Shown in pieces: positions 60,926 to 64,000 of a stretch of DNA of 64,000 nt (the stretch's first letter is position 1; each line of letters begins with the position of its first letter). The DNA comes from Gammaproteobacteria bacterium (GTDB lineage Bacteria; Pseudomonadota; Gammaproteobacteria; Pseudomonadales; Azotimanducaceae), in assembly GCA_020832085.1 (NCBI GenBank), contig JAFIFJ010000078.1, positions 1-64,000 of the forward strand, in the 5' to 3' direction. Both the position numbers and the translations under genes were made by a program. Below the pieces are notes generated by a model that saw only the letters and a program-made list of their open reading frames with translations, made no database searches and had not been told where the DNA came from.

Positions 60926-62374
60926 ATGGCCAGTCATATCACTGTTTCCGACGCCAACGCCGCCAGGAATGGCGCGTCTGCGGAGGGCGCTGTTGTCGAA
61001 GAGTTTGTTGCTCGGGGCCGCGAGGCCATGGCTGCCTTCGAGCGCCGAGATCAGGCGGGCGTCGATGAAGCGGTCACGGCGATCGCCTGGTCGGTCTACA
61101 AACCGGAACACGCCCAGGCGCTGGCTGAGCTCGCTGTTGCCGACACAGGACTCGGCAACGTAGGAGACAAGGTCGTCAAAAACCAGCGCAAGACCTTCGG
61201 CACTTTACGGGACCTGCTTCGCGCGCGCACTGTGGGCATCATCGACGAACAGCCTGAGCTGGGCATCGTGAAGTACGCGAAGCCCGTCGGGGTGGTGGCG
61301 GCGCTCACGCCTTCCACCAACCCCGCCGCCACTCCGGTGAACAAGGCCATGATGGCGCTGAAGGGCCGCAACGCGATCATCATTGCACCCTCGCCATCCG
61401 GCTACGCCACCACTGCGCGCACGGTCGAGCTCATGCGAACGGCGCTGACGCGCGTAGGTGCGCCCGCGGATCTCGTGCAGGTACTATCCGAACCCGTCAC
61501 CAAAGGCCTGACGCAGCGACTCATGGAGGCCTGTGATCTGGTTGTGGTCACGGGATCACAGAACAACGTGCGCGCGGCCTACCGCTCCGGCAAGCCCGCC
61601 ATTGGGGTGGGCGCCGGCAACGTCCCGGTGATCGTCGATGAAAGTGCCGACCTCCGCGACGCGGCGGCGAAGATCCATGCTTCAAAGACTTTCGACCACG
61701 CGACCTCCTGCTCCTCTGAAAATGCACTGGTAATCCTCGATGCTGTTTACGAGCCTATGCTTGCCGCGCTCGAGCAGGTGGGGGGATGGCGGGCCACACG
61801 TGAACAGAAGGCCGCTATACAGCGGGTCCTCTGGCCCGACGGCAACCTCAGCCGGGAGCTTATCGCGCGCCCGGCCGCAGCCATCGCCCGGACCGCAGGT
61901 CTCCCGGAGGCCGCCTCGCATGCTCGCTTCCTGATGGTCGAGGAGGACGGCATCGGACCCGAGCATCCATTCTCCGACGAGAAGCTCTCACCCGTCCTGG
62001 CCATCTATCGCGCTCAGGACCTCGACGCCGCTATCGCTTGCACTCGTGCCATTCTCGACTTCAAGGGGCGCGGTCACTCGTGTGGCATACACACCCAAGA
62101 TCCAGAACGGGCCCGGCGCGTGGCTGAGGAGGTAGAGGTGGTGCGGGTGCTGGTCAACATGGCACACACCTTTGGCAACGGCGGCGGATTTGAAAGCGGA
62201 CTCAATTTCACTCTGAGCATGGGCTGCGGAACTTGGCAGGGGAACACGATCAGTGAGAATTTGAGCTACCGCCACTTCATCAACATCACTCACTTGGCGG
62301 TACCGATTCCGGAAGACCGACCCTCGGAAGAGGAGCTTTTCGGAGCCTATTGGGCGCGCCACGGCCGGGACTGA
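60926..62374 (+). CDS. sauS: CoA-acylating aldehyde dehydrogenase, sulfoacetaldehyde dehydrogenase (SauS)-like
   Basis: 482 residues of the acetaldehyde/sulfoacetaldehyde dehydrogenase (acylating) group. The N-terminal helical region is followed by KPVGVVAALTPSTNPAATPVNK, AIGVGAGNVPVIVDESAD, the catalytic cysteine in FDHATSCSSENALVI and NMAHTFGNGGGFESGLNFTLSMGCGTWQGN in pieces. SauS of sulfoacetate degraders interconverts sulfoacetyl-CoA and sulfoacetaldehyde with NADP(H). The place next to xsc supports this; the alternative is an ordinary acetaldehyde dehydrogenase. GGGAG precedes the ATG at 60926. No TauR-type box faces it, so it may answer to another signal. Symbol given with moderate confidence. 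Confidence 0.8.
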   Translation: MASHITVSDANAARNGASAEGAVVEEFVARGREAMAAFERRDQAGVDEAVTAIAWSVYKPEHAQALAELAVADTGLGNVGDKVVKNQRKTFGTLRDLLRARTVGIIDEQPELGIVKYAKPVGVVAALTPSTNPAATPVNKAMMALKGRNAIIIAPSPSGYATTARTVELMRTALTRVGAPADLVQVLSEPVTKGLTQRLMEACDLVVVTGSQNNVRAAYRSGKPAIGVGAGNVPVIVDESADLRDAAAKIHASKTFDHATSCSSENALVILDAVYEPMLAALEQVGGWRATREQKAAIQRVLWPDGNLSRELIARPAAAIARTAGLPEAASHARFLMVEEDGIGPEHPFSDEKLSPVLAIYRAQDLDAAIACTRAILDFKGRGHSCGIHTQDPERARRVAEEVEVVRVLVNMAHTFGNGGGFESGLNFTLSMGCGTWQGNTISENLSYRHFINITHLAVPIPEDRPSEEELFGAYWARHGRD

Positions 62375-62828
62375 CCCTGACGCCCTGACGTATGTTGTCA
62401 AGGTCAGACACACCCCTTCCCGGGTCTCTCCTGCTTCGGCCAGACTTGTTGTCGAGGCCCAACCATGCCGGCCGGCAATGCCTGATCGAGCCCTTCCCCA
62501 CCAAAGCAGCGAAGCTCGCTTATAGCACGGCCGGCATCCAGGCAGCGGGACACCGTTACGCCTGGGATGAGGTAAGCCCCTCGCTACATCAGTGCCCACG
62601 AACCCCGTTGCCACCATCATCGCGCCGCTGGCAACTCGAAGCCGCCACCGCTGCTGATCTCGCGTGTTGACCTAAATAACGTGTTAGTTATATAGTATTA
62701 TTGCGTTAGGCGGGTACGCCCAAGGCCACTGTCGACAGACCGAATGCGCAGACGCTGCTGGTCAGTCAGGAGGATCCGTCGAACCAGCTCACTTCCGAGT
62801 TGTAGCGCAGGGTTTTCAGGGGTCCCAC
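62375..62828. promoter_or_regulatory. Intergenic region upstream of the PPOX-fold gene
   Basis: 454 bp without a gene. It contains the AT-rich motif at 62676-62691 and an isolated GTTGACCTAA (62666-62675) without a phased partner. Confidence 0.5.
62676..62691. promoter_or_regulatory. AT-rich motif ATAACGTGTTAGTTAT
   Basis: Contains the perfect inverted repeat ATAAC-N6-GTTAT and agrees at 14 of 16 positions with the motif at 43619. About 140 bp before the PPOX-fold gene. Confidence 0.42.
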
Positions 62829-63302
62829 ATGCCGTCACGACGCGCGCTGATCAGTATGACTTCCGAGGAGATCGATGGTTATCTGCGTGCGCAGAAGACG
62901 ATCATGATCGTCTCGAACGGCCAGGATGGATTCCCGCACCCCATGCCAATGTGGTTCCACGTGACGTCGAATGGGGTGGTGCAATGCGCAACATTCGCCA
63001 AGAGCCAGAAGGTCCTGAATTTCCGGCGCGACCCCACTGCGTCCCTGCTGGTCGAATCCGGAGAGATTTACTCTGAGGCAAAGGGAGTCCTGATCTATGC
63101 CCGGACGCAAATTGACGATGATCCCGACTTGATCATGGAAGCGCTTGTCAACATCAACACCCGCGGAACGACTGTGTCGAGCAGTGAGGAAGCGGAACTG
63201 AGGGCGCGACTCGTGAAAATCGCTCAGAAGCGGGTACTTCTGAGCTTCCATCCCGAACGATACGTTTCCTGGGATCACGCCAAACTGAACGGCGGCTACT
63301 GA
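62829..63302 (+). CDS. Pyridoxamine 5'-phosphate oxidase-fold (PPOX/F420-type) protein
   Basis: 157 residues of the small split-barrel flavin/deazaflavin-binding family. TIMIVSNGQDGFPHPMPMWF, VQCATFAKSQKVLNFRRDPTASLLVESG in pieces and the C-terminal RVLLSFHPERYVSWDHAKL are typical of the group annotated as F420- or FMN-dependent reductases. AGGGG precedes the ATG. The presence of a second possible deazaflavin-type enzyme (57607) in one window is notable. Its partner reaction is unknown; such proteins often reduce conjugated double bonds or bind heme-like ligands. Confidence 0.82.
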   Translation: MPSRRALISMTSEEIDGYLRAQKTIMIVSNGQDGFPHPMPMWFHVTSNGVVQCATFAKSQKVLNFRRDPTASLLVESGEIYSEAKGVLIYARTQIDDDPDLIMEALVNINTRGTTVSSSEEAELRARLVKIAQKRVLLSFHPERYVSWDHAKLNGGY

Positions 63303-63374
63303 GGTCAACCGGATGCGCGGCCGCAAGCCAGCACTTCTGGTCAATTGCCAACTAATGAAGCAACGAGGACATTC

Positions 63375-64000
63375 ATGGACTTGACGGATAAGACAGTCGT
63401 TATCACGGGCGGAGCATCAGGGCTTGGCAAAGCGACCGCGGAACATGTGATCAAGGCTGGCGGGACCGTCGCCATCTTTGATCGCAACGAAGAACTCGCG
63501 CATGCCACCGCCAAGGAACTTGGCCAGAGTGCCGCTGCCTTCAACGTCGACGTCACCGACGAAGATTCCTTGCAAGCAGCCATCGCCAGCGTGGTCGAAA
63601 CCTTCGGCGCCATCCACGTCAACGTCAACTGCGCCGGTATCGGACCGGCAGCGCGCACGCTCGGCAAGGCCGGGCCGATGGCTTTCGAGGCATTCAAGCT
63701 GGTGGTCAACGTCAACCTGTTCGGTACGTTCAATACGCTGCGGCTGTGCGCCGAGCAGATGGCAAAGAACGATCCGGTGAACGAAGATGGCGAACGCGGC
63801 GTGATCGTTAACACCGCCTCCGTAGCCGCCTTCGATGGTCAGATCGGCCAGGCTGCCTACACCGCATCCAAGGCCGGCGTTGCGGGTATGACACTGCCCA
63901 TTGCCCGCGATCTTGGCCGCAACGGTATTCGCGTGTGCACGATCGCGCCCGGAATTTTCGAAACTCCAATGATGCTTGGCGCGCCAGATCAGATTCGCCT
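63375..64000 (+). CDS. 3-hydroxyacyl-CoA dehydrogenase type 2 (SDR, HSD17B10-like), cut by window edge
   Basis: An open frame from ATG 63375 to the window end (208 residues visible). DLTDKTVVITGGASGLGKATA is the cofactor site, NCAGIGPAARTL follows, and NTASVAAFDGQIGQAAYTASKAGVAGM in pieces has the catalytic serine, tyrosine and lysine. ERGVIVNTAS and IAPGIFETPMM are typical of the HSD10-type enzymes that oxidise 3-hydroxyacyl-CoAs and some hydroxysteroids with NAD+. It lies 72 bp after the PPOX-fold gene in the same direction. The C-terminus is outside the window. Confidence 0.88.
   Translation, partial: MDLTDKTVVITGGASGLGKATAEHVIKAGGTVAIFDRNEELAHATAKELGQSAAAFNVDVTDEDSLQAAIASVVETFGAIHVNVNCAGIGPAARTLGKAGPMAFEAFKLVVNVNLFGTFNTLRLCAEQMAKNDPVNEDGERGVIVNTASVAAFDGQIGQAAYTASKAGVAGMTLPIARDLGRNGIRVCTIAPGIFETPMMLGAPDQIR

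Noticed and set aside
62666-62675. GTTGACCTAA as a TauR-type half-site before the PPOX-fold gene
   Set aside because: Eight of ten bases match, but there is no partner 23 bp to either side, unlike the nine accepted boxes.
1-64000. Mobile elements, CRISPR arrays, tRNA or rRNA genes
   Set aside because: I looked for transposase-like proteins, regular repeats and tRNA-like cloverleafs and saw none I could support by eye.

Overview
The window is GC-rich DNA with dense, mostly leftward-transcribed operons. Two TonB-dependent receptors and the gene content point to an aerobic Pseudomonadota bacterium, probably a gammaproteobacterium of a lipid-, steroid- or hydrocarbon-degrading lineage; the genus cannot be fixed from the sequence. 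I saw no rRNA, tRNA, CRISPR array or transposase.

Layout: (a) 0-4.3 kb: end of an acetyl-CoA synthetase gene, a short-chain dehydrogenase (SDR), an MFS transporter and a 421-residue regulator made of two TetR units in tandem. (b) 4.6-19.5 kb: an acyl-CoA ligase facing a long leftward set holding two more ligases, an SDR, two crotonases (one like the ring-opening hydrolase BadI), an acyl-CoA dehydrogenase, a 3-hydroxyacyl-CoA dehydrogenase split into two overlapping genes, two amidohydrolases and a thiolase-like/DUF35 pair. (c) 19.6-30.7 kb: a TonB receptor, taurine:pyruvate aminotransferase (tpa), an operon of ligase, SDR, thiolase and phosphotransacetylase (pta), and a MocR-type regulator resembling TauR. 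(d) 30.8-41 kb: a block of hydrolases (three amidohydrolases, an alpha/beta hydrolase, two polysaccharide-deacetylase-fold proteins) with a CobW GTPase and a TauD-family dioxygenase. (e) 41-55.8 kb: a second TonB receptor, a YeiH-type exporter, a CYP153-like P450, a seven-gene leftward operon (Baeyer-Villiger-type monooxygenase, Fe/2OG oxygenase, SDR, two acyl-CoA dehydrogenases, crotonase, thiolase-like protein) and a nitronate-monooxygenase-family gene. (f) 55.9-64 kb: alanine dehydrogenase (ald), an LLM flavin oxidoreductase, sulfoacetaldehyde acetyltransferase (xsc), a CoA-acylating aldehyde dehydrogenase, a PPOX-fold protein and a partial SDR.

How it fits together: tpa, xsc, pta and ald form the known taurine dissimilation route (taurine to sulfoacetaldehyde, then acetyl phosphate plus sulfite, then acetyl-CoA; alanine recycled to pyruvate and ammonium), with YeiH as a candidate anion exporter. 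The genes are scattered, but nine promoters share a two-part element: two copies of a CTGGNCYTAA-like half-site starting exactly 23 bp apart, pointing at the downstream gene. It stands before the MFS gene, both TonB receptors, tpa, the ligase-SDR-thiolase-pta operon, the TauD-like gene, yeiH, ald and xsc. The half-site matches the published Rhodobacter TauR repeat as I recall it (CTGGACYTAA). The inferred picture is a TauR-type regulon joining outer-membrane uptake, acyl-chain activation and beta-oxidation, and C2-sulfonate dissimilation. That would suit a large taurine-containing compound such as an N-acyltaurine or a taurine-conjugated sterol acid, with some of the neighbouring hydrolases as candidate amidases. 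The substrate is inference, not observation.
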